Positions 18,309-27,927 of a DNA stretch of 64,000 bases are shown here, piece after piece. A model generated the notes under the pieces. It saw nothing but the letters and a program-made list of their open reading frames with translations, was not told where the DNA came from and did no database searches. A program made the translations under genes and the position numbers. How positions within the stretch are numbered: position 1 is the stretch's first letter; each line of letters opens with the position of its first letter. Source of the stretch: Silvimonas terrae (GTDB lineage Bacteria; Pseudomonadota; Gammaproteobacteria; Burkholderiales; Chitinibacteraceae); assembly GCF_014202765.1 (NCBI RefSeq), contig NZ_JACHHN010000007.1, forward strand, positions 195,953 through 259,952, written 5' to 3'.

Positions 18309-18944
18309 CTAAGGTTTGGGAATACGCAAGGTGCGGCTGATCATCAAGGAGCCCGAAAGTGCAAACATCAGCACCAGCGGATGCAATTGCCACGGGCCGA
18401 TATGCACCACCCCCAGCCACAGCGCCGGGCCCAGCGCGCCGGTCCAGGCGGCCACCGCCAGTACCAGCACCAGCAGCAGTGACGTGGGGATGGGCGTGCC
18501 TTCGTAATAACTGACCTTGCCCGATTCACCCTTGAGTTGTTCGGCGGTCACGTTATAGCGCGCCAGCCGGCTGACCCCGCAAGCCACAAAATAACCCAGC
18601 ACGACCCGATCCCACATGCCCTGCATGCCCGCACCATAAGCAATGGCGGCCGGCGCCACGCCAAACGAGATCACATCGGCCAGCGAATCCAGTTCTCGCC
18701 CCAGCGCCGATTGGGCGTGGCGCCAACGCGCCACCTGGCCATCGAGTACGTCAAACAGCAGCGCCAGCGGAATCAGCCCGCAAGCCAGTAACAGATGTTC
18801 CGGGCTTTGTTGTTGCAGATACGTCATCACGGAAAACAATGCACCGGTGCCGCACAGGGCGTTGGCCAGGGTGATCCAGTCGGCCAGATGAAACCCGCGA
18901 ATCATGGAAAAGTGACGGGCTTGTTTGTTGCGCGCTTCGTCCAA
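18309..18944 (-). CDS. pssA: CDP-diacylglycerol-serine O-phosphatidyltransferase family protein
   Basis: A 211-residue multi-pass membrane enzyme with the complete CDP-alcohol phosphatidyltransferase signature D-G-x2-A-R-x8-G-x3-D-x3-D, seen in DVLDGQVARWRHAQ followed by GRELDSLAD near residues 66-90. The short membrane form fits the PssA type, which makes phosphatidylserine from CDP-diacylglycerol on the way to phosphatidylethanolamine. Related alcohols are possible. The start appears to be TTG at 18944, with GGAG 5 bases upstream. The first in-frame ATG (18905) lacks a ribosome-binding site and would trim 13 residues. Confidence 0.82.
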   Translation of the reverse strand: MDEARNKQARHFSMIRGFHLADWITLANALCGTGALFSVMTYLQQQSPEHLLLACGLIPLALLFDVLDGQVARWRHAQSALGRELDSLADVISFGVAPAAIAYGAGMQGMWDRVVLGYFVACGVSRLARYNVTAEQLKGESGKVSYYEGTPIPTSLLLVLVLAVAAWTGALGPALWLGVVHIGPWQLHPLVLMFALSGSLMISRTLRIPKP

Positions 18945-19374
18945 GGTTGCTCCAGAAAGGCCAAAACAGTTGGTTAAACGTGTCCTATCTTAGCACTGAG
19001 GCGCGGCTTGTTTGAGAGATGCAAACGATAGCCGCTGGATCGCGATTGCGGCCTGGTCCATATCAGCAAGCGCTGTTGATCCGCAAAACACCTGACTTGC
19101 TTATTCAGAAAAGAACACAGCACAGTAGCAAAACAGTCCGCTTGTCCGGTTGGTGTTGCACACGATTGCAAGCCACTTGCCGGGATGAGCGCTCTGCTTT
19201 AGTTTTTGGGTTCTCCCGCCTTGGTGAGCCGTGTAAATGCTGGTCATCACACGCAGTGACCCGTTTGTACGGCCAACTTGGGCGGAGCACGACGTCGGGT
19301 ACGATATCTGCACACAGTCCACACAAGAGACTTGCGGCAATCTGTAAGCAAAAAAAGAAATTGGAGAGTTGAAT
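18945..19374. other. Gene-free stretch upstream of the chemoreceptor
   Basis: About 430 bases between a minus-strand pssA and a plus-strand chemoreceptor. Short reading frames on both strands have no recognisable protein character. The region should hold both divergent promoters. A weak sigma-70-like pair TTGGGC / TACGAT with 16-base spacing sits at 19278-19305, pointing to the chemoreceptor. I see no clear sigma-28 promoter. Confidence 0.4.
19278..19305 (+). promoter_or_regulatory. Weak candidate promoter of the chemoreceptor gene
   Basis: TTGGGC and TACGAT spaced by 16 bases, about 70 bases upstream of the start codon. It is only a consensus resemblance. Confidence 0.25.
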
Positions 19375-20991
19375 ATGAGTATTGGGCACCGCTTGATTGC
19401 AATGATTGCCATTGCGCTGGCCGCCGTTCTGGCCATTGGCGCCACCGGGTTATACCAGTTTGCCCAGATTCAATCGGGCGTAACCCGCTTGATGAATGAT
19501 GATATCGATAGCTTGTTGATCACCAACGACCTCAACAATGCTTACAAGGTTGAGCAGATTCAGTTGGGCCGGCTGATCCTGGAACAAGCCCCGGACGCGC
19601 GCGCCGCGATCAACAAGGGCATTCTGGATACCCGCAACAAGCTGCAGACCCAGGTCAAAGCCTACGAAAACAGCCATGTGCTGGATGAGGGTGAGAAAGC
19701 CAGTTTTGAAGACTTCAAAACCTCGCTGGCCAATCTGCACACCGTATTTGACCAGGTCATGAAAGCGTCGGAAGCCGGCGACAACGCCACGGCGGTAACG
19801 GTAGCCGGTTCGCAAGGGCGTGATTTGTCGGTTGAGGTGGAAAAGAAGCTCGATAAAGTCTCCTCCTTCAATATCGATCGCGCCCAGAAAGAACAAGCCG
19901 AGATCGACCGTCGTCATCACAATGCGCAAATCCAGTTCATTGCGGTGATCGTCGTGGCCGCGCTGATCCTGATTGCCGGCGGCGTAGTGATGTATGGTGC
20001 CATCCGCCGTCCGCTCTCTGCCATGAAGCAGGCTTTTGTGAATGTGCAGCGCAATCTGGATTTCACCCAGCGCGTACCGGTGGGTCGCAATGACGAAATT
20101 GGCGCCGCCGTGCGGGCCTTCAACCAGTTGCTCGATGGCCTGCAGACCAGTCTGCAAGGCATCAGCCAGCAAATTCGCCAGGTGGCGGGCGCAGCGACCG
20201 ATATGTCCCGTTCTGCCGCCGAAATGTCCGGCAACGCCACCAGCACCAGTGAAGCGGCCAGCAATATGGCGGCGACCGTGCAGCAAGTGACGGTCAGTAT
20301 CAACCACGTGGCAGACCGCGCCGGTGAAGCCAATGACTTGTCGCGGGAATCGGGCAAGCTGGCCAAGACCGGTTCGCAAGTGATCGAATCGACTGTGACC
20401 CGGATCGAAGGCATTGCCGGCACCGTGCGCACCGCGGCCGATGAAATTGGCAGCCTGCAGACGCTGTCTGGCGAGATCAACGCGGTGGTGAAAGTGATCA
20501 AGGAAATTGCCGATCAGACCAATTTGCTGGCATTGAACGCGGCCATTGAAGCGGCGCGCGCCGGCGAGCAAGGCCGTGGCTTTGCCGTGGTGGCCGACGA
20601 AGTGCGCAAGCTGGCCGAGCGGACTTCAGCCTCGACCCAGGAGATTTCTGCCACCGTCGGTTCTATCCAGGATGGCGCCCTGCGTGCGGTGTCGTCGATG
20701 CAGGAAGTGGTGTCACGCATGGAAGATGGCGTGGGTCACGCCCGTGAAGCCGGTCAGGCGATTGTGGAAATCCGCCGCGGTGCCAACGATGTGGTGGAGC
20801 GGGTGGACGATATCAGTACCGCCATTCAGGAACAGAGCGCAGCCAGCAGCAATATTGCGCAGCTGGTGGAGCGCATTGCGCAGATGTCAGAGGGCAACAG
20901 CGCTTCGGCCAGGCAAACCGCAGGTGCAGCACAGCAGTTGCATCAATTGGCGGGTGATATGCAGCGTGAGGTGGAACGGTACCGGGTGTGA
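19375..20991 (+). CDS. Methyl-accepting chemotaxis protein
   Basis: A 538-residue chemoreceptor. It has a membrane segment at about residues 8-28, a helical periplasmic four-helix-bundle-type sensor domain (about 30-185), a second membrane segment (about 188-208), a HAMP linker, and a long cytoplasmic coiled-coil domain. The highly conserved hairpin tip [19 protein letters not shown] near residue 380 contacts CheA and CheW. The protein ends in [10 protein letters not shown] without the CheR-docking pentapeptide, so it is probably a low-abundance type of receptor. The ATG at 19375 has GGAGAG upstream. A TTG two codons earlier is less likely. The ligand is unknown, and no che genes lie beside it. 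Confidence 0.95.
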   Translation: MSIGHRLIAMIAIALAAVLAIGATGLYQFAQIQSGVTRLMNDDIDSLLITNDLNNAYKVEQIQLGRLILEQAPDARAAINKGILDTRNKLQTQVKAYENSHVLDEGEKASFEDFKTSLANLHTVFDQVMKASEAGDNATAVTVAGSQGRDLSVEVEKKLDKVSSFNIDRAQKEQAEIDRRHHNAQIQFIAVIVVAALILIAGGVVMYGAIRRPLSAMKQAFVNVQRNLDFTQRVPVGRNDEIGAAVRAFNQLLDGLQTSLQGISQQIRQVAGAATDMSRSAAEMSGNATSTSEAASNMAATVQQVTVSINHVADRAGEANDLSRESGKLAKTGSQVIESTVTRIEGIAGTVRTAADEIGSLQTLSGEINAVVKVIKEIADQTNLLALNAAIEAARAGEQGRGFAVVADEVRKLAERTSASTQEISATVGSIQDGALRAVSSMQEVVSRMEDGVGHAREAGQAIVEIRRGANDVVERVDDISTAIQEQSAASSNIAQLVERIAQMSEGNSASARQTAGAAQQLHQLAGDMQREVERYRV

Positions 20992-21016
20992 GGTGCTTGT
21001 AGCGTGCCTGGACAAC

Positions 21017-21046
21017 AAAAAGCCCGACCTCACGGTCGGGCTTTTT
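21017..21046 (+). terminator. Terminator of the chemoreceptor gene
   Basis: AAAAAGCCCGACC and GGTCGGGCTTTTT form a perfect stem with a TCAC loop and a T run, 26 bases after the stop codon. Confidence 0.9.
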
Positions 21047-21129
21047 GTTGGCGTGCGTGGGCGCAGGGCGTCAATGCCGGAACAACGGCACGGCTTGCCG
21101 GTGACAGCCCACCTGCGGCGGGTGGCTGG

Positions 21130-21149
21130 ATTCCTGCGTTCGCAGGAAT
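21130..21149. repeat. dRS3-like 20-bp inverted repeat
   Basis: The sequence ATTCCTGCGTTCGCAGGAAT has the ATTCC-N10-GGAAT layout of the dispersed dRS3-type repeats known from Neisseria. A closer match is at 43685-43704. Confidence 0.5.
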
Positions 21150-21191
21150 GACGAGTCACAGGGATGCTAGCCGCACTTTCACCAGTGACGT

Positions 21192-21533
21192 AGCCGCCAG
21201 GCGGGAATCCGGGGGGCACTGGGGACAGGTTCTTGCGCGCATCGCTACCCCGGATTCTCGCAACGCTCCATCCGGGCTACTACCCTGGCAAACCACGAGC
21301 CCGGGGTCCCCACTCCTCGACTCTACCGCACTTCCACCAGATCCAGCGCCCAGCGACGTAGCCCGGATGGAGCCGCCAGGCGGGAATCCGGGGTGGCACT
21401 GGTGGCAGGTTCTTGCGCGCATCGCTACCCCGGATTCTCGCTGCGCTACATCCGGGCTACTACCCTGGCAAACCACGAGCCCAGGGTCCCCACTCCTCGC
21501 CTCTACCGCACTTCCACCAGATCCAGCGCCCAG
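21192..21533. repeat. Tandem ~162-bp duplication carrying a copied gene terminus
   Basis: Copy A (21192-21353) and copy B (21371-21533) match almost base for base with a shift of 179-180 bases. Each begins with a CCGCCAGGCGGGAATCC palindrome, contains a TAGCCCGGAT-type inverted repeat, and ends with the last codons of the GGDEF/EAL gene. Copy B supplies the real C-terminus (WALDLVEVR and stop). Copy A holds a dead duplicate of it at 21321-21353. Confidence 0.85.
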
Positions 21534-24433
21534 GTTTGTGCGCAGGTGCCCCGGATATCCAGCGCCAGCTTGCCCAGGTCAATGTCGCCAATGGGGATGG
21601 GCCGGGCAAACAAAAAGCCCTGCAATTTGGTGGCGCCCATCGCCCGCAGTTGATCTGCCGTGGTGATCGTCTCCACGCCTTCGGCCACCACTTCCAGATT
21701 CATCGCCTGGGCCAGCTGGATCACGCAGCGGACAATGGCGGCGCTCTTGGGATCGCTATCGAGCGAGAGCATGAAGCTTTTGTCGATCTTGATGGCATCA
21801 AACTGGTAGTGATGCAGATAAGACAATGAGGCGTAGCCTGTGCCAAAGTCATCCAGCACCACTTTCACCCCGGCCGTTTGCAGCGCCTGCATGGTGTGAT
21901 TGGCCTGCACCGGGTCTGCGACCAGCGCGCCCTCGGTCACCTCGATCTGCAAGCGCTCTGGCCGGATCCCGAAGGAGCGCATGCGGTCCAGAATGGTTTG
22001 CGCGCAATTGGGTTGCACCAGCGACAGGCCGGACCAGTTCAGATGGATGGGGGGCCAGGTTTCTGGCATGGTCGCCAGCCAGCGGCACAGCCAGTCCAGC
22101 ATGTAATAATCCAGCCGGGTGATAAGGCGGGTGTTTTCTGCCACCGCCAAAAGTTGCGCCGGCAGGGTCCAGCTCCCGTCACGCCCGCGCCAGCGCATCA
22201 GCGCTTCAAAGGCCACCACCTCACCTTTCTTGCAATCCACAATCGGTTGCAGGAACGGCACGATGGCGTCTTGCTCCTTGAGCGCATTGCGAAAGCGGGT
22301 TTCCTGTTCCAGCAAATCCCCGGCTTGTTCGCGCAGGTCCCCGGTAAACAGCACGTAACCATCCCGGCCGCGCGCTTTGGCCATGTACATGGCGGCATCG
22401 GCGTCCCGCAGCAAATCTTGCGGCGTCTGGTGCAGTTGCGGCTCGGCCATCACGATGCCGAGTGAGCAACTGGCAAAGATCGATTGCCGCGCCAGCACGA
22501 TCGGGTGATCAAACGCATCCAGAATGCGCTGGGAGATCACTTGCGCCGCAGCGGCATCACCCACGCCGGGCAGCAAAATGGCGAACTCGTCCCCACCCAG
22601 CCGGGCCAGCAAGTCGTTTTCCCGCAGGCAGGATTCGATGCGCCGCGTGGCTTCAATCAGTAGCGCGTCACCCTCAATATGGCCGAAGGTATCGTTGATG
22701 TGTTTGAAGCGGTCCATATCGGCAAAGATCACCGCAAACGGTTCTTCCGACACCCCATAGCCGCGCCAGGCCGCATCCAGTTCGTGCATGAAGTAGTTGC
22801 GGTTGGCGATGCCGGTCAGCGCGTCGTGGCGGTTTTCGTATTGCAGGCGGGAGTTGGCGGAGTCCAGGTCCTGGGTGCGTTCAGCAACGCGTTTTTCCAG
22901 TTCCAGGTACGCAGAGTGCAGGCGATCGGTACCGCGTTTGCGCGCCAGCGCCGTGCCGATGTGGTGCGAGACAAAGGTCATGAGCGCCACTTCGGTATCG
23001 CCAAACTCGACTTCGCCTTCGTAAATCTGGATCACGATCACGCCGCAGACATTGTCGCTCTCAAACAGCGGCGCACCCAGCCACCAGGTAAAGTTGTCAT
23101 CCCGGTTGAGAAAACGCGCGTCAATCTCGCCGGCCACGGCCAGGTCTGAGGCGCTTTTGCGGTTGACCAGCACGGGGCGGCGCTGGCGAATTACGTATTC
23201 GGTCAGGCCACGCTGGGCTTTGCGCGGGGCCGGGGTGTCTTCCAGGCTATCGACAAAGTACGGAAAACTGACGATGTCGGTGTCTTCGTCATGCAGGGCA
23301 ATAAAGCAGTTCTTGGCGTAGACCAGCGTGCTGATAATGGCGTGAATCTGGCCATAAAAGTCGGCCATGTCGATCTGGCGCGATGAGAGTTCGGCAATCT
23401 GGAACAGGGCGTGTTGCAGCGCCTCGCCACGCTCGCGCTCCTGGACTTCCGAGACCAGGAGGGTGTTGAGTTGTTGCAGTTCTTCCGTGCGGCGCGAAAC
23501 CTCGGTTTCCAGCCATGCCTTGCGCAAAAAGCGCTCTAGCGCCAACCCCACGTGTTGGGCCGTCAGCAGAAATAACCGCTGGTCATCCGCGTCATAGCGA
23601 TAGCCGGGGCGGTAGGTTTGCACGGCAATCATGCCGATCACTTCACCACTGGCCGCCCGCAAGGGAGCACCGATCCAGGACTCGGCCACCGGCCCTTCCC
23701 CACCCAGGCTGCCAGTGCGCTGCCGGTACAGAATGCCTTCCCGATCAATCAGCAAGGGCTCGGCATTGCGGATCACCCAGCCAGTCAGCGTGATTTCGTC
23801 CGGTGTGAACGGCAGGTCTTCGTTGGGATCGGGGAGGTCTTCGTCCAGCGTGTCGACAAAGTACGGGTAGCGCAGCGTTTGCCGTACCGGGTCATACAGG
23901 GCAACGAAGAAATTTTCGGCATCAATCAGCGTGCCGATTACCTCATGCACTTGCGGCAGGAACACATCCAGCTGGGTTTCACTGGCGGCAAGATCGGCCA
24001 GGCGGATCACCGCCTCGGTAATCTTTTGCAGATGGTCCGCATGCCGGCTGAGGATGGAGCGGCCAAAGACTTCGGCCGCGCACATGGCGACAAAGTGATC
24101 CACCTGCCCGCGCACAATCAGGCAGCCATCGGCATGCAGCGGGTCCCCGGTAAAGAAGGCTTGCCCACCCAGCTCCTTGATGGCCTTGTGCGGGTATTTG
24201 TAATGCAGCGCGTCGACAAACACCCGGAAATCATCCACCCCGGCAATCTGTTGCCAGACGTCATCGCGGTGCACAAACCAGGCCCAATCCCCTTGTAGCC
24301 AGACGGTTTTGTCGGCCTCAAGGCAAGCCGCGATCCCGGCCAGGGTGCGCTGTTGCAACAGCGAACGGCAAATCGATGCAGCTTCTTCAGGAACGCCAGG
24401 CAATGTTTCTGTCCAGGCCGGTTTGCTACTCAT
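21503..24433 (-). CDS. GAF-GAF-GGDEF-EAL cyclic-di-GMP protein
   Basis: A 976-residue cytoplasmic protein without membrane segments. An unassigned N-terminal region (1-150) is followed by two GAF sensor domains (about 160-310 and 345-515) joined by coiled coil, then a diguanylate cyclase domain (535-695) and a phosphodiesterase domain (710-960). The cyclase motif GGDEF is intact, with a preceding RxxD inhibitory site (RENDLLARLGGDEF). The EAL domain keeps FEALMRW, the E-x-TE segment EVTEG, DDFGTGYASLSYL, KIDKSF and VVAEGVET. Both activities are therefore plausible, and the net effect is unknown. The gene end lies inside a tandem duplication. Confidence 0.93.
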   Translation of the reverse strand: MSSKPAWTETLPGVPEEAASICRSLLQQRTLAGIAACLEADKTVWLQGDWAWFVHRDDVWQQIAGVDDFRVFVDALHYKYPHKAIKELGGQAFFTGDPLHADGCLIVRGQVDHFVAMCAAEVFGRSILSRHADHLQKITEAVIRLADLAASETQLDVFLPQVHEVIGTLIDAENFFVALYDPVRQTLRYPYFVDTLDEDLPDPNEDLPFTPDEITLTGWVIRNAEPLLIDREGILYRQRTGSLGGEGPVAESWIGAPLRAASGEVIGMIAVQTYRPGYRYDADDQRLFLLTAQHVGLALERFLRKAWLETEVSRRTEELQQLNTLLVSEVQERERGEALQHALFQIAELSSRQIDMADFYGQIHAIISTLVYAKNCFIALHDEDTDIVSFPYFVDSLEDTPAPRKAQRGLTEYVIRQRRPVLVNRKSASDLAVAGEIDARFLNRDDNFTWWLGAPLFESDNVCGVIVIQIYEGEVEFGDTEVALMTFVSHHIGTALARKRGTDRLHSAYLELEKRVAERTQDLDSANSRLQYENRHDALTGIANRNYFMHELDAAWRGYGVSEEPFAVIFADMDRFKHINDTFGHIEGDALLIEATRRIESCLRENDLLARLGGDEFAILLPGVGDAAAAQVISQRILDAFDHPIVLARQSIFASCSLGIVMAEPQLHQTPQDLLRDADAAMYMAKARGRDGYVLFTGDLREQAGDLLEQETRFRNALKEQDAIVPFLQPIVDCKKGEVVAFEALMRWRGRDGSWTLPAQLLAVAENTRLITRLDYYMLDWLCRWLATMPETWPPIHLNWSGLSLVQPNCAQTILDRMRSFGIRPERLQIEVTEGALVADPVQANHTMQALQTAGVKVVLDDFGTGYASLSYLHHYQFDAIKIDKSFMLSLDSDPKSAAIVRCVIQLAQAMNLEVVAEGVETITTADQLRAMGATKLQGFLFARPIPIGDIDLGKLALDIRGTCAQTWALDLVEVR

Positions 24434-24538
24434 GCGCGGGTACCAGGTGTGAGCTTTGACTGACAGATAAGTGCATATTCATTGCGGATTGCCGCTTTGG
24501 CAATGCCAACCGGGTAGAGTGTCGCGCGCAGGGGCTCT

Positions 24539-26590
24539 CTAACCCAGTTGCCGCCACAAAAAGCCAAATTCCAGCGCCAGCAAATGGGCGCGCTGCTCGT
24601 TATCAGCCGCGCCGCCGTGCCCCCCTTCGGTATTCTCATAATAGAAAACCGGATGACCTTGTTCCAGCATGCGCGCGGCCATCTTGCGGGCATGCCCCGG
24701 GTGTACCCGGTCATCACGGGTGGACGTAGTAAACAAGACTTCCGGGTAGACCGTGCCCGCTACCACATTCTGGTAGGGGCTGTATTTGCGGATGAATGCC
24801 CACGCCTGCGGATCGTCCGGGTTGCCGTATTCCGCCATCCAGGACGCGCCGGCCAGCAGGGTGTGATAGCGCTTCATATCCAGCAAGGGCACAGAACATA
24901 CCACCGCGTTGAAGAGTTCCGGGTGCTGCACAAACGTGGCGCCGACCAGCAAGCCGCCATTGGAGCCGCCCATGATGCCCAGTTGTTTGGGGGTAGTGAT
25001 GCCGCGCCGGATCAGGTCTTGCGCCACGGCGGCAAAATCGTCATAGCTGCGCTGTTTGTGCTGCAGAATGGCGGCCGTATGCCAGTCCGGCCCGTATTCG
25101 CCGCCACCGCGAATATTGGCGACCACCCACACCGCCCCCTGCGCCAGCCAGGCATGGCCATACACGCCGGAGTACCAGGGCTCCAGCGACACCTCAAAGC
25201 CGCCATAGCCATACAGCAAGGTGGGGCGTGGGCCACTGGCCTGCTGCGGGCCAATCACAAAATACGGCACGCGTGTGCCATCTGCCGAACGCGCAAACAA
25301 TTGTTCAACCTGCAAGCCGCTGGCATCAAACTGCGCCGGGCGGGACTTCAGAACTTCACGCTGATCATCCCCGGTCTGCCCCAGCCAGAGCGATTCTGGC
25401 GTGAGAAAACCGGTGTAGCTCAACAAATAGTGCTCGGCCAGCGGATCAGCCGCGCCCAGCTCTACATTGTGCAAAGCACTGACGGACAGGGTGCCTGGAA
25501 ACGGCGCATCCACTGCGCGGCCTTGCCATACGCCAGCGGCGTTCGGCGTCCACAGTTCCAGCCGGCCCGCCACGTCATCCAGTAATTGCAGTACCACACT
25601 GCTTCGGGTGAGCGTGTAGTCGGCCAGCGAGCGGGCCTGCGTGGGGGTGAACAGCGTCTGGATCTCACGATGCCCCGCCAGCCAGGCATCCACATCCGCG
25701 ACCACCAGGCTACCGGCTGAAATGACTTGTCCGGCCAGCACCCAGGCCGAGCGCGGCCGCACCAGCAGCAATGCGCCTGCCAGGGTTGGGGAGGCATCGC
25801 TTGGGACATCCAGTGCTTGCAAGGCACCTGTGGCCGTCAGCACAAACACGCGGGCGTTGTAAAAATCCAGCGATTGATAGAACACGGTGCGCGCGTGCCC
25901 TGGGGTGCGGTCGATACTCACCCCCACAGAGATATCCTGCGCTTGCCCTTCGAAAACCGTGGTGGCGTGCGCCAGCGACGTGCCGCGTTGCCAGCGTTTG
26001 ATGACGCGCGGATAACCGGAGTCCGTCATGCTGCCTGCGCCGAAATCCGTGCCGACATACAGCGTGTCAGCGTCTATCCACGTGACACTGGTTTTGGCTT
26101 CGGGCAGGGTAAACCCGCCATCGACGAACGCTTTGCGGGCGATGTCGAACTCGCGCACCACTACCGCATCCGCCCCGCCGCGGGAGAGCTTGATCAGGCA
26201 TTGCGGGCTCTCGGGCCCCAGCGCGGTTGCGCCAGCCCAAACCCAGTTTTCCTGTTCGCTGGCAGCCAGCGCGTCCAGGTCCAACAGGATGTCCCAAGCG
26301 GGTTCGGTCTTGCGGTATTCATCCAGCGTGCAACGCCGCCACAAACCGCGCTTGTGTTCTTCGTCTTGCCACAGGTTGTACAGCCACTGACCGCGCCGGG
26401 TAATCCAGGGAATGCGGTCACTGGCATTGAGCGTCTGGAGGATATGGGGCTTGATGCTGGCGTATTGCGGCTGGCTGGTGAGCAGGGCCTCGGCATGCGC
26501 ATTGCGCTCAGCCACCCAGGCTTGCGCACGCACGCCATCAATCTCTTCCAGCCATTGAAAATGATCGTCTTGTACTGTTGTGGAGGTCAT
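24539..26590 (-). CDS. Prolyl oligopeptidase family serine peptidase (S9)
   Basis: A 683-residue protein with an N-terminal seven-bladed propeller region (starting with DDHFQWLEEIDG) and a C-terminal alpha/beta hydrolase domain. The catalytic residues are visible: Ser in MGGSNGGLLVGA near residue 535, Asp in STRDDRVHPGHA and His in EGGHGGAADN near the end. These fit family S9A, cytosolic enzymes cleaving short peptides, often after proline. The start at 26590 begins directly at the conserved N-terminus. A longer reading to 26683 would cross a promoter-like region with DnaA-box-like sites. Confidence 0.9.
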   Translation of the reverse strand: MTSTTVQDDHFQWLEEIDGVRAQAWVAERNAHAEALLTSQPQYASIKPHILQTLNASDRIPWITRRGQWLYNLWQDEEHKRGLWRRCTLDEYRKTEPAWDILLDLDALAASEQENWVWAGATALGPESPQCLIKLSRGGADAVVVREFDIARKAFVDGGFTLPEAKTSVTWIDADTLYVGTDFGAGSMTDSGYPRVIKRWQRGTSLAHATTVFEGQAQDISVGVSIDRTPGHARTVFYQSLDFYNARVFVLTATGALQALDVPSDASPTLAGALLLVRPRSAWVLAGQVISAGSLVVADVDAWLAGHREIQTLFTPTQARSLADYTLTRSSVVLQLLDDVAGRLELWTPNAAGVWQGRAVDAPFPGTLSVSALHNVELGAADPLAEHYLLSYTGFLTPESLWLGQTGDDQREVLKSRPAQFDASGLQVEQLFARSADGTRVPYFVIGPQQASGPRPTLLYGYGGFEVSLEPWYSGVYGHAWLAQGAVWVVANIRGGGEYGPDWHTAAILQHKQRSYDDFAAVAQDLIRRGITTPKQLGIMGGSNGGLLVGATFVQHPELFNAVVCSVPLLDMKRYHTLLAGASWMAEYGNPDDPQAWAFIRKYSPYQNVVAGTVYPEVLFTTSTRDDRVHPGHARKMAARMLEQGHPVFYYENTEGGHGGAADNEQRAHLLALEFGFLWRQLG

Positions 26591-26661
26591 ACGGCGGGTC
26601 CGGACAGGCTTGATGAACGATTGACCCACAATTCCACAATTCATACCGGCTTGTCGACAGC

Positions 26662-26670
26662 TTATCCACA
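26662..26670 (+). promoter_or_regulatory. Consensus DnaA box upstream of the S9 peptidase
   Basis: TTATCCACA matches the DnaA box exactly. Nearby GCCCACA (26677-26683), CCCACAA (26625-26631) and TTCCACAA (26632-26639) add partial matches. The cluster sits in the 105-base gap before the peptidase gene. Its role is unproven. Confidence 0.45.
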
Positions 26671-26695
26671 GACTTGCCCACACGCCGGCATGCGT

Positions 26696-27688
26696 TCAGC
26701 CCAGATCAACCCACTGACCCGGTGTCGCCATCGCCCGCACGATGGGCAGCATGTCGCGCCAGCCAGCGGCAAAGCTGCTGGCAACCGGCTTGCCACCACG
26801 GATGGCGCGGGCAAAGGCACGCAACTCGCTGGCGTAGCCGTCATCGTCGTCGCGGCGCCATTCGCGGGTGCGGCCGCCAGCGTCGCTCAGGACTAGTGTG
26901 CGGCCGTCATAAGTGGCGCTGCCTTTTTCTGCCAGCAGCACCAGACGCCATTCGCTGTGCGCCGCGGCCGAGAAATACAGATTGATATTGGCCGTCGCAC
27001 CACTGGCGGTATTCAGGGTGAACGCCGCACCATCGTAACGCCCCAGATGCGGGTTCACCTGGCTGGGGCTGGCCGTTGCCCGGGTAATCTCGCCCAACAG
27101 GTCTCGCACCACGGCCATGTAATGCACGCCCGCATCCAGCACCAGCCCACCGGGGAAGGCGTCAGAAGAACGCCAGCCGCTGGCGATATAGCGGTTGTCT
27201 TCGTGCATCAGCATCATGGCGTTCCAGTTCAGCGCATACGGCCGCCCGGCTTCGCCGGAATCGAGCCAGTTGCGGATACGCTCAAACGCGGCGGCATAAC
27301 GGAAATTTTCGGCCACCATGGTGACGCGATCCGGCCAGGAACGGGCCAGATCCAGCATGGCCAGGGCCTGCTCTGCGGTCGGGGCGAGGGGTTTTTCGAC
27401 CAGAACATGTTTGCCGGCCTTGAGTGCCGCGCGGGTGGCTGCCAGGTTTTCAGTGGCGGGCAGAACGATATCGACGGCTTCAATATCGGGTCTGGCCAAC
27501 AGTTCATCCCACCCGACGTACCAGTCCACGCCGCCAGCCATGGCCGAAAAGTGCTGGGCCTTTTGCGCGGTGCGATTACACACAGCCACCAGTTCGACCT
27601 CTTCGGCCACAGCCTGCAAGGCCGGCCAGTGCAGTTCGCGCGCCGCAACGCCGCAACCAATCAGCCCGAGCTTGACGGGGTGAGTCAT
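26696..27688 (-). CDS. Gfo/Idh/MocA family NAD(P)-dependent oxidoreductase
   Basis: A 330-residue dehydrogenase. The N-terminal Rossmann fold has GLIGCGVAARELHWPAL at residues 8-24, and the family motif VEKPLAPT near residue 96 supplies the catalytic lysine. The C-terminal domain follows around AGVHYMAVVRDLLG near 185. Members act on sugars, inositol or related polyols, and the substrate cannot be told. AGGAAG stands 7 bases before the ATG. Two palindromes in the 240-base upstream gap suggest a dedicated regulator. Confidence 0.88.
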   Translation of the reverse strand: MTHPVKLGLIGCGVAARELHWPALQAVAEEVELVAVCNRTAQKAQHFSAMAGGVDWYVGWDELLARPDIEAVDIVLPATENLAATRAALKAGKHVLVEKPLAPTAEQALAMLDLARSWPDRVTMVAENFRYAAAFERIRNWLDSGEAGRPYALNWNAMMLMHEDNRYIASGWRSSDAFPGGLVLDAGVHYMAVVRDLLGEITRATASPSQVNPHLGRYDGAAFTLNTASGATANINLYFSAAAHSEWRLVLLAEKGSATYDGRTLVLSDAGGRTREWRRDDDDGYASELRAFARAIRGGKPVASSFAAGWRDMLPIVRAMATPGQWVDLG

Positions 27689-27746
27689 GGATATTCTTCC
27701 TGCGAGTCGGGTATTGTTCTGGCGCCAGTCACAAAGCCGGGTGGCT

Positions 27747-27763
27747 TATTCCGGGACGGAATA
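27747..27763. promoter_or_regulatory. Inverted repeat upstream of the oxidoreductase gene
   Basis: TATTCCG-GGA-CGGAATA, a perfect 7-base inverted repeat 59 bases before the start codon, a candidate operator. Confidence 0.4.
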
Positions 27764-27800
27764 CCCAGTGCGGTTTTGTGAACAGCTCTTATGCAATTTT

Positions 27801-27814
27801 GCGTAACGTTACGC
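27801..27814. promoter_or_regulatory. Palindrome resembling a LacI-family operator
   Basis: GCGTAACGTTACGC is a perfect 14-base palindrome with the central CG typical of LacI/GalR-family operators. It lies 113 bases upstream of the Gfo/Idh/MocA gene, a position that fits control of sugar use. No LacI-family gene is in the window. Confidence 0.45.
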
Positions 27815-27927
27815 GGCCCACCGACAGGAAGCAAAAGACGTATAAGGGTTACGGCGTAAGTACAACACCTGATCCAGCTCACATAAAGTATTGCGGCAGG
27901 TCAAACTTGACTGCCGCAAACCATGGA

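Noticed and set aside
19105..19445. Minus-strand frames of 94-114 residues upstream of the chemoreceptor
   Set aside because: They overlap the chemoreceptor start and its ribosome-binding site. Composition is not protein-like.
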